Source: Silanimonas sp. (GTDB taxonomy: Bacteria > Pseudomonadota > Gammaproteobacteria > Xanthomonadales > Xanthomonadaceae). From it: DNA of 64,000 bases. This document shows positions 8,858-19,269 of this stretch, in pieces (position 1 is the first letter of the stretch; each line of letters starts with the position of its first letter). The DNA lies in contig BPKK01000001.1 in NCBI GenBank assembly GCA_026005095.1, forward strand, positions 186,001 to 250,000, written 5' to 3'. The position numbers were made by a program, and so were the translations under genes. The notes beneath the pieces are model-generated. The model had not been told where the DNA came from and did not search any database. It saw only the letters and a list, made by a program, of their open reading frames with translations.

Positions 8858-11086
8858 TCAGGCGATGTCCTGCTTCAGCCGCCCGACCATGCGCTGCAGG
8901 GCATCCTCGAAGGCACCGCCCTGGGTGTCGCGCAACTGCAGTTTGCCCTGCTTCTTGAGCACGCCCAGTTCTTCCACCGAGGCCACCAGCATGCGCACGC
9001 CGCGGCGGTTGACGAACATCAGGCGGTTGGAGATGGGCGAGATCCAGGCCAGTTTGGCCGGGGCGAACTTCTCGTCCTCGCCGGCAAGCGCGATCCAGTC
9101 GCCCACCTTGAGCTGACGCAGCTGGGCGAGGTCGTCCGGATCGAACTCGGGCGTCACCTCGGTGCCGGCCACCACTTTGAGCCGCGGCGGCTGCGGCACC
9201 GGCGGCGGCTCAGGGGCCACGCGCAGCACGGCTGCGGCCTGCTGAGCCGCCTGGGCATCGCCCCGGCGCTGCGCCTCGATGCCGTCGGCCAGCGCCTTGA
9301 TGACGGTATCGGCCGCCTCGCCCTGCACACCGGAACTGGCGAGCACGGCCACGATATCGGCCCCGAGGCCCTGCATGGCGGTGCCCACGCTGACGCCGGC
9401 CGCCCGGCCGCCGGGCAGCAGATCGAGCAGCTTGTCGGCCAGCGCGAGGGCGCCGTTCCAGGCATCCGATTCGGTGCCGTCGCGCAGGGCCACCAGCGAA
9501 AGGTGGTGCGACCAGCTGCGGGCCAGGAACTCGCGCAGGGCCGCCGGCACCCTGCGACCGTCGATGCGACTGGCAAGCTCGCCACCGGCCTGCAGCCGGG
9601 CGTGCTCGAGCCGCTCCTGACCGCGCTGGGCCTCGGCAGCACGCTTCTCGGCAAGCTCGATGCGCTTGCGCTGCTGTTCGAGGAAGCCGCGCAACTCGGC
9701 CTCCAGGGTCTCGAAGATCGCCACGTCCTCGTTGAACTCGGAGACCAGGGTATCCACTACCTGTTCGGCCTTGCCGAGCATCTCGCGCTCCTGGGCGCTC
9801 TGGCCGGCATTGCCCTCGCAGGCCTCGGTGACGGCATTGAGCAGGCGCCGCGCCGGGTGGGTGCGGTACATGAACATCCGCCGGTCGAGCAGGGCCACCT
9901 TGACGTAGGGCACCACGAGACGGCTCACCAGGTTGCGGGCGCGCTGCTCGAAATCGTGCTCGTCGAACAACACGTCGAAGAGCATGCCCACGAGATCGAC
10001 GGCATCTTCCTCATCCGGGCTGATCCGCACCTGCTCGGGCGAGAGGCCGATGCGGCTGGCGCTCTGCAGCAGGTCGCGCTTCAGCAGTACCGAGAGCGAG
10101 GCCTCGTGGCGCTCCATGGTCTCGAGCACCGAGGGCGGCACCTCGGCCTGCATCAGCGAGAGCACGGAGAGCATTTCGTTGGTGGCGAGCGGCCGGCGCC
10201 CGCCATGCTCGCCGCCTCCCGCGGCCAGGCCATCGGCCGGTGCCTGTGCCGGGCGCAGGGCGCGCAGCATCTCGCGCAGGAGGGCGAACACATTGGCATC
10301 CTCGGGCGCGCTGGCGGCATGGCCCTGCCAGCCGCCTCCGGGCGCCGGCGTGCCATGGCCTGGCTCGGCCACGTGGGCGGAGGCCATGCCGGCCGAGGGC
10401 GTGCCGGCCGGGCGCGAGGGTGCAGCAGCCCGCGCCGCCATCCCGGAGCCACCGCGCGGCACCAGACCGGCGGCGGCGAAGCGCTGCGAGAGCGGCTCGA
10501 TGATCTCGGGGAAGCGCTGCAGCAGCTCGCGCTCGTAGTACTTGTAGAGCACCACCTGCAGCATGTTCGGCAGTTCGATGCCCTTGAGCGCCCGGTGCAG
10601 GCCATGGCCGAAGTTCAGGGCGCTCAAGGGGTTCTGCCGCGGCGCCAGCGACTCTGTGCCCATGAGCTTCGCCATGCCGCGGGCCAGGGCGTCGAGAGTG
10701 TGGCCGTGGGCGCGCTGCAGAGCCTCCACGATCAGGTCGGAGGCAAGCTGCTGCTCCAGCTCTTCCTCGCCCACCAGGCTCAGGCTGGTGCCGTCCACGG
10801 CCTGCGGCCGGGGCTCGATGAGCTCGTCGAACAGGGCCTCGTACTGGCGCGCGAACTGGCGCTCGATGGTGGCACGGGTGGCGCGCAGGCTGTTCATGGC
10901 CTCCAGCCTGGGCGAACGGGCGAAGGGATCGGCGCCCTCGCCTTCCTTCTGAGCGAGATCGAAGATCCAGTCATCGGCCTTGCCCAGCACGGCGAGCACC
11001 AGGGACGAGAGCTGGTCCACCACGAAACGGCGCGTGTGGCGCAGGAGTTCGTCGTAGGTCGGCGGGCGGCTGTTCGCGGGGTTCAT
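8858..11086 (-). CDS. DUF1631 family protein of unknown function
   Basis: A 742-residue cytosolic protein recognisable as DUF1631, a large family restricted mainly to proteobacteria and with no established biochemical role. The N-terminal 170 or so residues are helical (LLRHTRRFVVDQLSSLV onward). A low-complexity Ala/Gly/Pro-rich linker sits around residues 215-265. The long C-terminal part (MLFDVLFDEHDFEQRARNLV, ARRLLNAVTEACEGN) is the most conserved and includes a Glu/Arg-rich coiled-coil-like stretch. It ends in a small PilZ-like region (VGDWIALAGEDEKFAPAKLAWIS, NRLMFVNRRG); the PilZ resemblance is by eye and untested. The start at 11086 lies 31 bases from a good -10 element. Transcribed alone, divergent from the nitroreductase. 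Confidence 0.8.
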   Translation of the reverse strand: MNPANSRPPTYDELLRHTRRFVVDQLSSLVLAVLGKADDWIFDLAQKEGEGADPFARSPRLEAMNSLRATRATIERQFARQYEALFDELIEPRPQAVDGTSLSLVGEEELEQQLASDLIVEALQRAHGHTLDALARGMAKLMGTESLAPRQNPLSALNFGHGLHRALKGIELPNMLQVVLYKYYERELLQRFPEIIEPLSQRFAAAGLVPRGGSGMAARAAAPSRPAGTPSAGMASAHVAEPGHGTPAPGGGWQGHAASAPEDANVFALLREMLRALRPAQAPADGLAAGGGEHGGRRPLATNEMLSVLSLMQAEVPPSVLETMERHEASLSVLLKRDLLQSASRIGLSPEQVRISPDEEDAVDLVGMLFDVLFDEHDFEQRARNLVSRLVVPYVKVALLDRRMFMYRTHPARRLLNAVTEACEGNAGQSAQEREMLGKAEQVVDTLVSEFNEDVAIFETLEAELRGFLEQQRKRIELAEKRAAEAQRGQERLEHARLQAGGELASRIDGRRVPAALREFLARSWSHHLSLVALRDGTESDAWNGALALADKLLDLLPGGRAAGVSVGTAMQGLGADIVAVLASSGVQGEAADTVIKALADGIEAQRRGDAQAAQQAAAVLRVAPEPPPVPQPPRLKVVAGTEVTPEFDPDDLAQLRQLKVGDWIALAGEDEKFAPAKLAWISPISNRLMFVNRRGVRMLVASVEELGVLKKQGKLQLRDTQGGAFEDALQRMVGRLKQDIA

Positions 11087-11116
11087 CGCGGCGGGCGGAA
11101 CGCGGGGAGGCTGGGC

Positions 11117-11144
11117 AGCATAGTGGCCCCGTTGACACTTGCAA
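11117..11144 (-). promoter_or_regulatory. Sigma-70-type promoter for the DUF1631 gene
   Basis: On the minus strand, TTGCAA (11139-11144) and TATGCT (11117-11122) are separated by 16 bases, placing the transcript start about 24 bases before the ATG at 11086. This is prediction by eye only. Confidence 0.5.
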
Positions 11145-11188
11145 ACCGTGACGCATCCGGCACTTGGGGCATCGTGGCGGCCCGCCGT

Positions 11189-11194
11189 TACACT
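11189..11194 (+). promoter_or_regulatory. -10 element TACACT giving a probably leaderless nitroreductase mRNA
   Basis: TACACT ends six bases before the ATG at 11201, so transcription would begin at or next to the start codon. No Shine-Dalgarno sequence could be transcribed. The -35 region (TTGGGG at 11164-11169, 19-base spacing) is weak. Confidence 0.4.
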
Positions 11195-11200
11195 GCGCTC

Positions 11201-11767
11201 ATGGATGTCCTTGCGCCCTTGACGCAGCGCCGCTCGGTGCCGAGCCGCCTGCTTGCCGCCCCCGGTCCCGACCGGGCCCAGCTCGAAACCCTGCTCACCG
11301 CCGCCATGCGGGTGCCCGACCACGGCAAGCTCGCCCCCTGGCGCTTCGTGCTGATCGAGGGCGAGGCCCGCCACGTGCTCGGCGAGCGGCTCGTCGCCCG
11401 GGCACGCGAGATCGATCCGAACGCCCCGGCCGCCGCCCTCGAGAAGGATCGCGAGCGTTTCTGCTTCGCTCCCACCATCGTCGCCGTGGTGGCCACGCCG
11501 GTGGCCGGGCACAAGGTGCCGGTGGTCGAGCAACTCCTCTCCGGCGGCGCGGTGTGCTTCGCCCTGCTGCTCGCCGCCCAGGGCATGGGCTTCGGCGCCC
11601 AGTGGCTCACCGGCTGGGCCGCCTACGACCGCGAGATCCTGGCCGGCCTCGGCCTCGCCCCGGAAGAGCAGCTGCTCGGCTTCATCCACATCGGCACCCC
11701 GCAGGGCGAAGCGCCGGAACGGCTGCGCCCGGCCCTGGCCGACAAGCTCTCGGTATTCCGCCCATGA
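11201..11767 (+). CDS. Nitroreductase family FMN-dependent oxidoreductase (YdjA-like)
   Basis: A 188-residue single-domain nitroreductase-fold enzyme, expected to bind FMN and use NAD(P)H. The N-terminal LTQRRSVPSRLL loop supplies the phosphate-binding arginines of the cofactor site. MRVPDHGKLAPWRFVLIEG is the typical second segment of the short YdjA subgroup. FGAQWLTGWAAYD and a GFIHIGTP stretch complete the fold. Substrates of this subgroup are poorly defined. It is the first of three genes joined by ATGA overlaps with the exonuclease and the Nudix hydrolase, so the three are probably cotranscribed. The start codon lies next to a -10 element. Confidence 0.85.
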   Translation: MDVLAPLTQRRSVPSRLLAAPGPDRAQLETLLTAAMRVPDHGKLAPWRFVLIEGEARHVLGERLVARAREIDPNAPAAALEKDRERFCFAPTIVAVVATPVAGHKVPVVEQLLSGGAVCFALLLAAQGMGFGAQWLTGWAAYDREILAGLGLAPEEQLLGFIHIGTPQGEAPERLRPALADKLSVFRP

Positions 11768-12666
11768 GCCCCGCGCCGGGGGCCCAGCATCTCGTCGATG
11801 CCAGCCTCTACGTGTTCCGCGCCTGGCACGGCACCCCAGCCGACGTGGCCGACGAGGAGGGCTGGCCGGTGAACGCGGTGCACGGCTTCGCCCGCTTCCT
11901 CTGCGATCTGCTGGCGCGCAGCCGCGCCCGCCATCTCGCGCTGGCCTTCGACGAGGCACTCGACAGCTGCTTTCGCAACACGGTCTACCCCGCCTACAAG
12001 GCCAACCGCGAACCGGCACCGGAGGAACTGAAGCGACAGTTCACCCATTGCAAGGCGCTCGGCGAGGCGCTCGGCCTGCCGGTGCTGGCGCACGGGCACT
12101 ACGAGGCCGACGACCTCATCGGCAGCGCCGCCGAATGGGCGCGGCGCGCCGGACGCAGCGTGGTGATCGTCTCGGCCGACAAGGACATGGCGCAGCTGCT
12201 CGACGAGGGCGACTGGCAATGGGATTTCGCCCGGAACGAGCGCTGGGACTGCGCCGGGGTGAAGCCGCGCTTCGGCATCCACGCCCACCAGGTGCCCGAC
12301 TACCTCGGCCTGACCGGCGACGCCATCGACAACATCCCGGGCGTCCCCGGCATCGGCCCCAAGACCGCGGCCACCCTGCTCGGCCTGTATGGCTCGCTCG
12401 ACGCCCTGCTGGAGCGCCTCGACGAAGTGCCGCTGCTGAAGCTGCGCGGGGCTGCGGGCCATGCCGCGCGCCTGCACGAGCACCGCGAGACGGCCCTGCT
12501 CTCACGCCGGCTGGCGACCATCGTGCGTGACGCGCCCCTGCCCCAGGGCTTCGACGGTGCCCGCCGCGATCCCGACCGCGAGGCCTTGGACCAGCTCTGC
12601 GAACGCCTGCGGATCGGCCCGATGACACGCCGCCGTCTCATCGAATGCGCGACACTCTGGGCATGA
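11764..12666 (+). CDS. 5'-3' exonuclease / flap endonuclease (Xni or PolA-N-like)
   Basis: A 300-residue protein with the 5'-3' exonuclease fold of the DNA polymerase I N-terminal domain, but with no polymerase attached. It shows an N-terminal metal-site Asp (LVDASLYVFRAWHG), the arch region FRNTVYPAYKANREP, the acidic pairs YEADDLIG and VSADKDMAQLL, and the C-terminal helix-hairpin-helix GDAIDNIPGVPGIGPKTA. These cover the acidic metal ligands needed for activity. Such stand-alone proteins process flap structures and can back up PolA. The start ATGA overlaps the nitroreductase stop, and its own stop overlaps the next ATG. Confidence 0.87.
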   Translation: MSPAPGAQHLVDASLYVFRAWHGTPADVADEEGWPVNAVHGFARFLCDLLARSRARHLALAFDEALDSCFRNTVYPAYKANREPAPEELKRQFTHCKALGEALGLPVLAHGHYEADDLIGSAAEWARRAGRSVVIVSADKDMAQLLDEGDWQWDFARNERWDCAGVKPRFGIHAHQVPDYLGLTGDAIDNIPGVPGIGPKTAATLLGLYGSLDALLERLDEVPLLKLRGAAGHAARLHEHRETALLSRRLATIVRDAPLPQGFDGARRDPDREALDQLCERLRIGPMTRRRLIECATLWA

Positions 12667-13220
12667 GCCGCCACGATCCCGACATCAAGGACACCATCGC
12701 CTGGGAAGGCCGCTGGCTACGCATCCGCGTGTGCGGCACCTGGGAGTATGCCGAGCGCACCCATGCCGAGGGCAAGGCGGTGATCATCGTGGCGGTCACC
12801 CCGGCGCGCACCTTGCTCTTCGTCGAGCAGTACCGGGTGCCGCTCGGCCAGCGCACCATCGAGATGCCGGCGGGCCTGGTGGGCGACCAGGACGGCGAGG
12901 ACACCCTGGAGGCCGCCGCCGCCCGCGAGCTGCTCGAGGAAACCGGCTGGCGCGCCCACCGGGTGGAGGTGCTGATGGAGGGCCCCACCAGCTCCGGCAT
13001 GAGCAACGAGCGCATTGCCTTCTGCCGTGCCACCGGGCTCGAAAAGGTGCATGCCGGCGGCGGCGACGAGACCGAGGACATCACCGTGCACGAGGTGCCG
13101 GTGGACGAAGCCCCGCGCTGGCTGGCGGCGAAGATGGCCGAAGGCTATGCCATGGACCCGAAGCTCTGGGCCGGGCTGTGGCTGGTCGACCGCAACCCGG
13201 ACGGCAGCCCGCTTCCCTGA
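12663..13220 (+). CDS. Nudix hydrolase, ADP-ribose pyrophosphatase type
   Basis: A 185-residue Nudix enzyme most like the ADP-ribose pyrophosphatase (NudF) group, which hydrolyses ADP-ribose and related nucleotide sugars. Before the Nudix box lies the group hallmark VEQYRVPLGQRTIEMPAGL. The box core RELLEETGW is intact, although the first conserved Glu position of the box is Asp. A distal GPTSSGMSNERI segment is typical of this group. The start at 12663 overlaps the exonuclease stop by ATGA and is preferred; an in-frame ATG at 12645 would add six residues. Third gene of the overlapping trio. Confidence 0.88.
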   Translation: MSRHDPDIKDTIAWEGRWLRIRVCGTWEYAERTHAEGKAVIIVAVTPARTLLFVEQYRVPLGQRTIEMPAGLVGDQDGEDTLEAAAARELLEETGWRAHRVEVLMEGPTSSGMSNERIAFCRATGLEKVHAGGGDETEDITVHEVPVDEAPRWLAAKMAEGYAMDPKLWAGLWLVDRNPDGSPLP

Positions 13221-13223
13221 ACC

Positions 13224-14234
<1,011 letters not shown>

Positions 14235-14263
14235 TCACAATTCCGGGGTATGCTCGGATTTCG

Positions 14264-14920
14264 ATGGAGCCTGCCACGCCGCTTCCGGCACTTGCGCTGG
14301 CCAGGGTCGATGGCGCCCCGGCACGGGGGGCTGCCCCCTCGCGCTTCCCCGCAGGTCCTCCGCCACGCCTGCTGGCGCTCGATGCCCACGGCCGCATCCT
14401 CAACTGGATGAGCTGGCAGGATGCCGCCTGTCTCTACGCCCGCGATGCCGTGGCCTGGACCCTGGGCGAACCCTGCCTCGTGCTGCACGGCGGCGTGAAC
14501 CGCTGGACCGGGCGCCGTAGCGTGCTCGAGATCGCCCCGATCATCGCCGCCCGCGGCCATGCCCGCTCACGGGTCCCCGACCCGACGCCGGCCCTCACCA
14601 ACGCCGCCCTGTTCGCCCGCGATCAGTGGCTCTGCCTCTACTGCGGCGCCGACGGCCGTCGCACCGCCCTCACCCGCGACCACGTGGTGCCCACCTCGAA
14701 GGGCGGCAAGGACGTATGGGAGAACGTGGTGGCCGCCTGCATCCACTGCAACTCGAAGAAGGGCGGACGCACGCCGCAGCAGGCCGGCATGCCGCTGCTC
14801 GCGGTGCCCTTCCGGCCCAGTTGGATCGAGCACCTGATCCTCTCCAACCGGCACATCCTCGCCGACCAGATGGCCTTCCTGAAGGCGCATTTGCCGAAAC
14901 GCCAGCGCCCCTCGGGCTGA
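14264..14920 (+). CDS. HNH endonuclease-domain protein
   Basis: A 218-residue protein with a C-terminal HNH zinc module. A CxxC pair (CLYC), the catalytic-type RDHVVPTSKGGKDVWENVV and a second CxxC (CIHC) followed by NSKKGG form a typical treble-clef HNH core at about residues 125-170. The N-terminal half has an LDAHGRILNWMSWQDA stretch shared by a widespread chromosomal group of HNH proteins in proteobacteria. These are not associated with mobile elements, and their role is not known. No toxin, phage or restriction gene is near, so I do not propose a defence function. Likely single-gene transcript. Confidence 0.82.
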   Translation: MEPATPLPALALARVDGAPARGAAPSRFPAGPPPRLLALDAHGRILNWMSWQDAACLYARDAVAWTLGEPCLVLHGGVNRWTGRRSVLEIAPIIAARGHARSRVPDPTPALTNAALFARDQWLCLYCGADGRRTALTRDHVVPTSKGGKDVWENVVAACIHCNSKKGGRTPQQAGMPLLAVPFRPSWIEHLILSNRHILADQMAFLKAHLPKRQRPSG

Positions 14921-15040
14921 ACCTGGTCGGACCCCGCCTGTGACGCTGCCCACAGCATGGCCGCGGCAGGCCGGCGCCGGATTGACCCCACGCGCAGGCA
15001 ATCCCGATACTCGGCCGCTCCCCCCGCCACAGGCGCCGCC

Positions 15041-15946
15041 ATGCCCCGACTGAGCTTCTCCGGCTTCGACCGCGACGACGAGGCCAAGGCCCGCCAGCTC
15101 TTCGAGGGGCTGGGCCTGCCCGGCTGGAGTGTCGCCGAGGAGGCCGCGGCCGACGTGGTGCTGGTCGATCTCGATTCGATGTACGGCCAGATGGCCTGGA
15201 TGCGCGGCTTCGCCCCCGGCGTCCTGACCATCGGCCTGACCCAGGCCCTGCGCGCCGACACCACCTACCGGCTAGAGGCCCCACTGACGGCCGCCGGTCT
15301 GGCCGCCGTGCTCGGAACGATCGGCTCCGCCGGCGCGGCGCCGGAGCCGGCCGCCCCCCCTCCTGCCGCACCGGTGTCCGCTCCCCCCCCTCCTGCCGCA
15401 CCGGTGTCCGCTCCCCCCCCTCCTGCCGCACCGGTGTCCGCTCCCCCGCCTCCTTCCGCCGCCCCCCGCTTCGCCGCACGGCTTGCGGCCGGCAGTGGTG
15501 CCTTCTCGGCGCAGGCCCCTGGTCTCCCCGAACTGGTGGTGGACCTCGACCGCCAGCAGTTCGCCCCCGGCCGCTCGCTCAAGGCCCTGCTGCCCTACGC
15601 CAACCTCGACCCATCCCGGATCGCGCTCACCCCGCTCACACCAGAGGCCGCGGCCGAAGCGCTGGCCCGGGCCGGTGAGCCACAGCCTCTGGCCCGCTTG
15701 GTCTGGCTGCTGGCCCTGGGCGGCGGCGAGGGCCGACTGCAGGGGCATCCGCCGGAGACCCGCTTCCAGCTCGACCGATGGCCGCAGGTGGAACGTGAGT
15801 TCCCGAAGCATTTCCGGATCGCCACGGTGATGCTCAAGGCCCCGGCCACAGTGGAGGAAATCGCCGCGGCCTCAGGGGCCAGCGAGGCTGAGGTGGCCGA
15901 CTACGTGAACGCGGCGCTGGCCGCCGGCCACGCTGGCGTGCGCTGA
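15041..15946 (+). CDS. Unknown protein: receiver-like N-domain, repetitive Pro/Ala linker, C-terminal helical domain
   Basis: I do not recognise a named family. The 301-residue product has three parts. Residues 1-95 alternate strands and helices (LSFSGFDRDDEAKARQLFEG, VVLVDLDSMYGQM) in the manner of a receiver or pseudo-receiver domain. Residues 100-150 are a Pro/Ala/Ser linker made of three near-identical 10-residue units. Residues 165-300 include FQLDRWPQVEREFPKHFRI and a possible winged-helix or helix-turn-helix end (ATVEEIAAASGASEAEVADYV). A role in regulation or surface motility would be a guess. The ATG at 15041 is chosen because upstream in-frame sequence is low-complexity Arg-rich. 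It is transcribed toward dxs, 150 bases downstream. Confidence 0.65.
   Translation: MPRLSFSGFDRDDEAKARQLFEGLGLPGWSVAEEAAADVVLVDLDSMYGQMAWMRGFAPGVLTIGLTQALRADTTYRLEAPLTAAGLAAVLGTIGSAGAAPEPAAPPPAAPVSAPPPPAAPVSAPPPPAAPVSAPPPPSAAPRFAARLAAGSGAFSAQAPGLPELVVDLDRQQFAPGRSLKALLPYANLDPSRIALTPLTPEAAAEALARAGEPQPLARLVWLLALGGGEGRLQGHPPETRFQLDRWPQVEREFPKHFRIATVMLKAPATVEEIAAASGASEAEVADYVNAALAAGHAGVR
15361..15450 (+). repeat. Three tandem 30-bp repeats coding a Pro/Ala linker
   Basis: Units at 15361-15390, 15391-15420 and 15421-15450 are identical except for one base in the last. Each encodes a ten-residue PAAPVSAPPP unit in frame, and each ends in a run of eight C (seven in the interrupted last copy). A partial copy of the C-run precedes the array. 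The length in multiples of three means copy-number change would alter linker length without breaking the frame. Confidence 0.95.
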
Positions 15947-16096
15947 GCCTCCGGGGCGCCCTGCTCCGGCTGCGCCCGAACGCAGCCCGGAGGGGCCATG
16001 CCAGGCCGGGTTCTGCCTGAACCCCGTCCGGTGCCCGGCTTGCCCCCCCTCCCCCCCGGGGCGGACAATCGCCGTCCGCATTCGCCCCAGCCGCCG

Positions 16097-18004
16097 ATGG
16101 ACGCCCAGCGTTACCCGCGCCTTTCCCGCATCACCTATCCTGCCGACCTGCGCCAGTTCCCGGAGGCCGAACTGCCGGCCGTGGCCGCCGAACTGCGCGA
16201 GTACCTGATCGAATCGGTGGGCCAGAGCGGCGGGCACTTCGGCGCCGGCCTCGGGGTCATCGAACTCACCGTGGCCCTGCACTGGGTCTACGACACCCCG
16301 AACGACCGCCTGGTCTGGGACGTCGGCCACCAGACCTACCCGCACAAGATCCTCACCGGCCGCGGGGCGCGCATCACCTCGGTGAAGAAGAAGGGCGGCG
16401 TGGCGCCTTTCCCCAAGCGCAGCGAAAGCGAGTACGACACCTTCGGCGTCGGCCACAGCAGCACCAGCATCTCGGCCGCGCTGGGCATGGCCACCGCCCT
16501 GCAGCGCGCCGGCGACCCACGCCGCGTGGTGGCGGTGATCGGCGACGGGGCGATGACCGCCGGCATGGCCTACGAGGCCCTGAACCACGCCGGCGGCATG
16601 GACCCGGAGCCCGACGTGCTGGTGGTGCTGAACGACAACCGCATGTCGATCTCGGAGAACGTGGGCGGCCTGACCCGGATGCTGGGCAAGCTGATGGCTT
16701 CCAGCACGCTCAACGCGGTGCGCGAGGGCGGCAAGAAGATCCTCGGCGACAAGCGCACCAGCCCGGCCGCCCGCTTCATGCGCCGCTGGGAGGAGCATGC
16801 CAAGGGCATGTTCGTGCCCTCCACCCTGTTCGAGGAGATGGGCTTCCACTACACCGGCCCGATCGACGGCCACGACCTGCCGGCCCTGCTGCAGGCGCTG
16901 AAGATGCTCAAGGGCCGCAAGGGCCCGCAGCTGCTGCATGTCATCACCACCAAGGGCAAGGGCTACGAGCGCGCCGAGGACGACCAGATCGGCTACCACG
17001 CGGTGGGCCCCTTCGATCCCGGCCAGGGCGTGGTGAACAAGGGCGGGGCGAAGAAGCCCACCTACACCGATGTGTTCTCCGACTGGCTCTGCGATGCCGC
17101 CGCCGCCGAGCCGCGGCTGATGGGCATCACGCCGGCGATGCGTGAGGGCTCGGGTCTGGTGCGCTTCAGCAAGGAATATCCGGAACGCTACTTCGACGTG
17201 GCGATCGCCGAGCAGCATGCAGTGACCCTGGCTGCTGGCATGGCCTGCGAGGGCGCCAAGCCGGTAGTGGCGATCTATTCCACCTTCCTGCAGCGCGGCT
17301 ACGACCAACTGGTACACGACGTGGCCATCCAGAACCTCGACGTGCTGTTCGCGATCGACCGCGGCGGCGTGGTCGGGCCAGACGGTGCCACCCATGCCGG
17401 CAACCTCGACTTGAGCTTCCTGCGCTGCGTGCCAAACATGGTGGTGATGGCCCCGGCCGACGAAGCCGAATGCCGCGCCATGCTCACGACCGGCCTGCGT
17501 TACGCCGGCCCCGCTGCCGTGCGCTACCCGCGCGGTACCGGTCCCGGCGTGGCCGTGCCTTCCAGCCTCGATACCCTGCCGATCGGCAAGGCCGAGCTGC
17601 GCCGGCGCGGCAGCCGTATCGCCCTGCTCGCTTTCGGCGCCCTCGTACCGGTGGCCGAGGTGGTGGGCGCCGAACTCGGCCTCACCGTGGTCAACATGCG
17701 CTTCGTCAAGCCGCTGGACCGCGCCCTGCTGCTGGAGCTGGCGGCCAGCCACGAGGGCTTCGCCACCCTCGAAGACAACGTGGTGATGGGCGGCGCCGGT
17801 TCCGCGGTGCTGGAGCTGTTCGCCGAAGCCGGTGTGCTGAAGCCCACCTTGCTGCTCGGTCTGCCCGACCGCTTCCAGGACCATGCTTCGCGCGAAGAAC
17901 TGCTGGCCGAGGCCGGGCTGGACACGGCCTCGGTGCGCGCCGCCCTGCTGGCGCGCTGGCCGGAGCTCGCCACCGGCGGCGGGCTTCGCGCCGCGGCGGG
18001 CTGA
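16097..18004 (+). CDS. dxs: 1-deoxy-D-xylulose-5-phosphate synthase
   Basis: The thiamine-diphosphate enzyme that condenses pyruvate and glyceraldehyde 3-phosphate in the first step of the MEP isoprenoid pathway. The 635-residue length is normal. Visible landmarks are [17 protein letters not shown], the thiamine-binding [18 protein letters not shown] followed by the [13 protein letters not shown] loop, the transketolase-like [19 protein letters not shown], and a C-terminal transketolase domain. The ATG at 16097 fits the usual N-terminus (RYPRLSRI). The gene stands alone here and ends 20 bases from the convergent antiporter gene. Confidence 0.95.
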   Translation: MDAQRYPRLSRITYPADLRQFPEAELPAVAAELREYLIESVGQSGGHFGAGLGVIELTVALHWVYDTPNDRLVWDVGHQTYPHKILTGRGARITSVKKKGGVAPFPKRSESEYDTFGVGHSSTSISAALGMATALQRAGDPRRVVAVIGDGAMTAGMAYEALNHAGGMDPEPDVLVVLNDNRMSISENVGGLTRMLGKLMASSTLNAVREGGKKILGDKRTSPAARFMRRWEEHAKGMFVPSTLFEEMGFHYTGPIDGHDLPALLQALKMLKGRKGPQLLHVITTKGKGYERAEDDQIGYHAVGPFDPGQGVVNKGGAKKPTYTDVFSDWLCDAAAAEPRLMGITPAMREGSGLVRFSKEYPERYFDVAIAEQHAVTLAAGMACEGAKPVVAIYSTFLQRGYDQLVHDVAIQNLDVLFAIDRGGVVGPDGATHAGNLDLSFLRCVPNMVVMAPADEAECRAMLTTGLRYAGPAAVRYPRGTGPGVAVPSSLDTLPIGKAELRRRGSRIALLAFGALVPVAEVVGAELGLTVVNMRFVKPLDRALLLELAASHEGFATLEDNVVMGGAGSAVLELFAEAGVLKPTLLLGLPDRFQDHASREELLAEAGLDTASVRAALLARWPELATGGGLRAAAG

Positions 18005-18024
18005 TCCGTACGACCGCAACGGCC

Positions 18025-19245
18025 TCAGGACACCTGCCGCAAGGCCTCCGGTACGCCCTCCCGCCCAAGGCGCCGGCGCAGCATGGGGATGGTGAGCATG
18101 GTGCTGGCCACCGCCATCAGCAGTAGCGCCGTAAAGGCATCGGCCGAAATCACGCCCTTGTCGAGCAGGATGGTGGCGAAGATGATCTCGATCAGAGCCT
18201 TGGTTTGCAGCAGCCAGCCGATGACATAGGCCTCGCCGGGCTTCCAGCCCAGCAAGCGCCCCGCGATCGCCACGCCGAGGCGCTTGCCGAACACCGAAGC
18301 GGCAAGCATCACCGCCGCCGCCACCAGCACTGCCGCGCCGCCCACGCCCCAATCGGTACGCAGCCCGGTGCTGAGGAAGAACACCGGCATCATGAACACC
18401 AGCACGGTATTGCGCACGAGATCGAAGCGCTCCTCCACGAACCACTGGCGATCGATGATCACGCCGGCGAGGAAGGCCCCCACCATGAAGTGTAGGCCGG
18501 CAGCATCCGAAGCCAGCGCGCAGGCCAAGAGCCACATCAGGCCGAGTGCCCAGCGGTCGAGCTCGCCCACGCCGCGCAGGCCCCGGCGCACGACCGGAGC
18601 CAGCAGGCCGAAGCCGGCGAGGAACAGGCCCTGGTGCAGCAGGCGCTCGGTATCGACGAGGATCAGGGCCAGTACCACCCAGATGGCGATGTCATCCAAG
18701 CTGGCATAACGCAGCACCCGCTGCCCGAGCGGGGTGCGCAGGATGCCGAGCTTCTCCATCAGCAGCATCAGGATCGGCAGGGCGGTCACCGCCGCGCCCA
18801 TGCCGAGGGCGGCGACGAACTGCAGCTCGCTGGCCTTCGGCCCGAGCAGGCCGGGCATCCACTGCAACAGCCCCCATGCCGCGACGGCGCCGACCAGCAG
18901 CGGCGTGGCGAGGGCGAAGCCCGCGGTGATGGCGGTCTCACGCCGCCCGGCCCAAGCCGACTTCAGATCGAGTTCGATGCCAGCGAGCCAGAGGAAGATG
19001 ATCACCGCCCACCAGGCGAGACCATTGAGATTCGCCACCACCGCGGGCTGGAAGAGCTGGGCATGCAGGGCCGGGAACAGGGCGCCGGTAACACCCGGAC
19101 CGAGCAGGATGCCGGCCACGATCTGCACCACCACCAGGGGCGCGATGTCCTCGGTACGGGCCAGCCGCCAGACCAGCCAGGGCAGCGCGAAGATGCCGAG
19201 CATCACGAGGAGGTAGGCGGTCTTGGGATGGAGCGTCTCGGGCAT
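18025..19245 (-). CDS. Cation/proton antiporter, CPA2-like (Na+/H+ exchanger domain)
   Basis: A 406-residue inner-membrane protein with about 12 hydrophobic helices and the sodium/hydrogen exchanger fold. Helix landmarks are VQIVAGILLGPGVTG near the start, FLWLAGIELDL in the middle, and a later FMVGAFLAGVIID. It lacks the C-terminal RCK/TrkA-N domain of KefB/KefC, so it resembles the short CPA2 exchangers. The ion cannot be assigned from sequence. It starts 25 bases after the prmC stop on the same strand, so it may be cotranscribed with prmC and the upstream membrane protein. Confidence 0.85.
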   Translation of the reverse strand: MPETLHPKTAYLLVMLGIFALPWLVWRLARTEDIAPLVVVQIVAGILLGPGVTGALFPALHAQLFQPAVVANLNGLAWWAVIIFLWLAGIELDLKSAWAGRRETAITAGFALATPLLVGAVAAWGLLQWMPGLLGPKASELQFVAALGMGAAVTALPILMLLMEKLGILRTPLGQRVLRYASLDDIAIWVVLALILVDTERLLHQGLFLAGFGLLAPVVRRGLRGVGELDRWALGLMWLLACALASDAAGLHFMVGAFLAGVIIDRQWFVEERFDLVRNTVLVFMMPVFFLSTGLRTDWGVGGAAVLVAAAVMLAASVFGKRLGVAIAGRLLGWKPGEAYVIGWLLQTKALIEIIFATILLDKGVISADAFTALLLMAVASTMLTIPMLRRRLGREGVPEALRQVS

Positions 19246-19269
19246 GGCGTGATGCGTGGGGAGAGCGAG

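Noticed and set aside
14264-14920. HNH protein as a restriction or homing nuclease
   Set aside because: It belongs to a chromosomal group with no neighbouring methylase, phage or intron sequence, so no mobile or defence role is supported.
15361-15450. CRISPR-like array
   Set aside because: The 30-bp units are directly contiguous without spacers, lie in frame in a coding region and encode a Pro/Ala linker.
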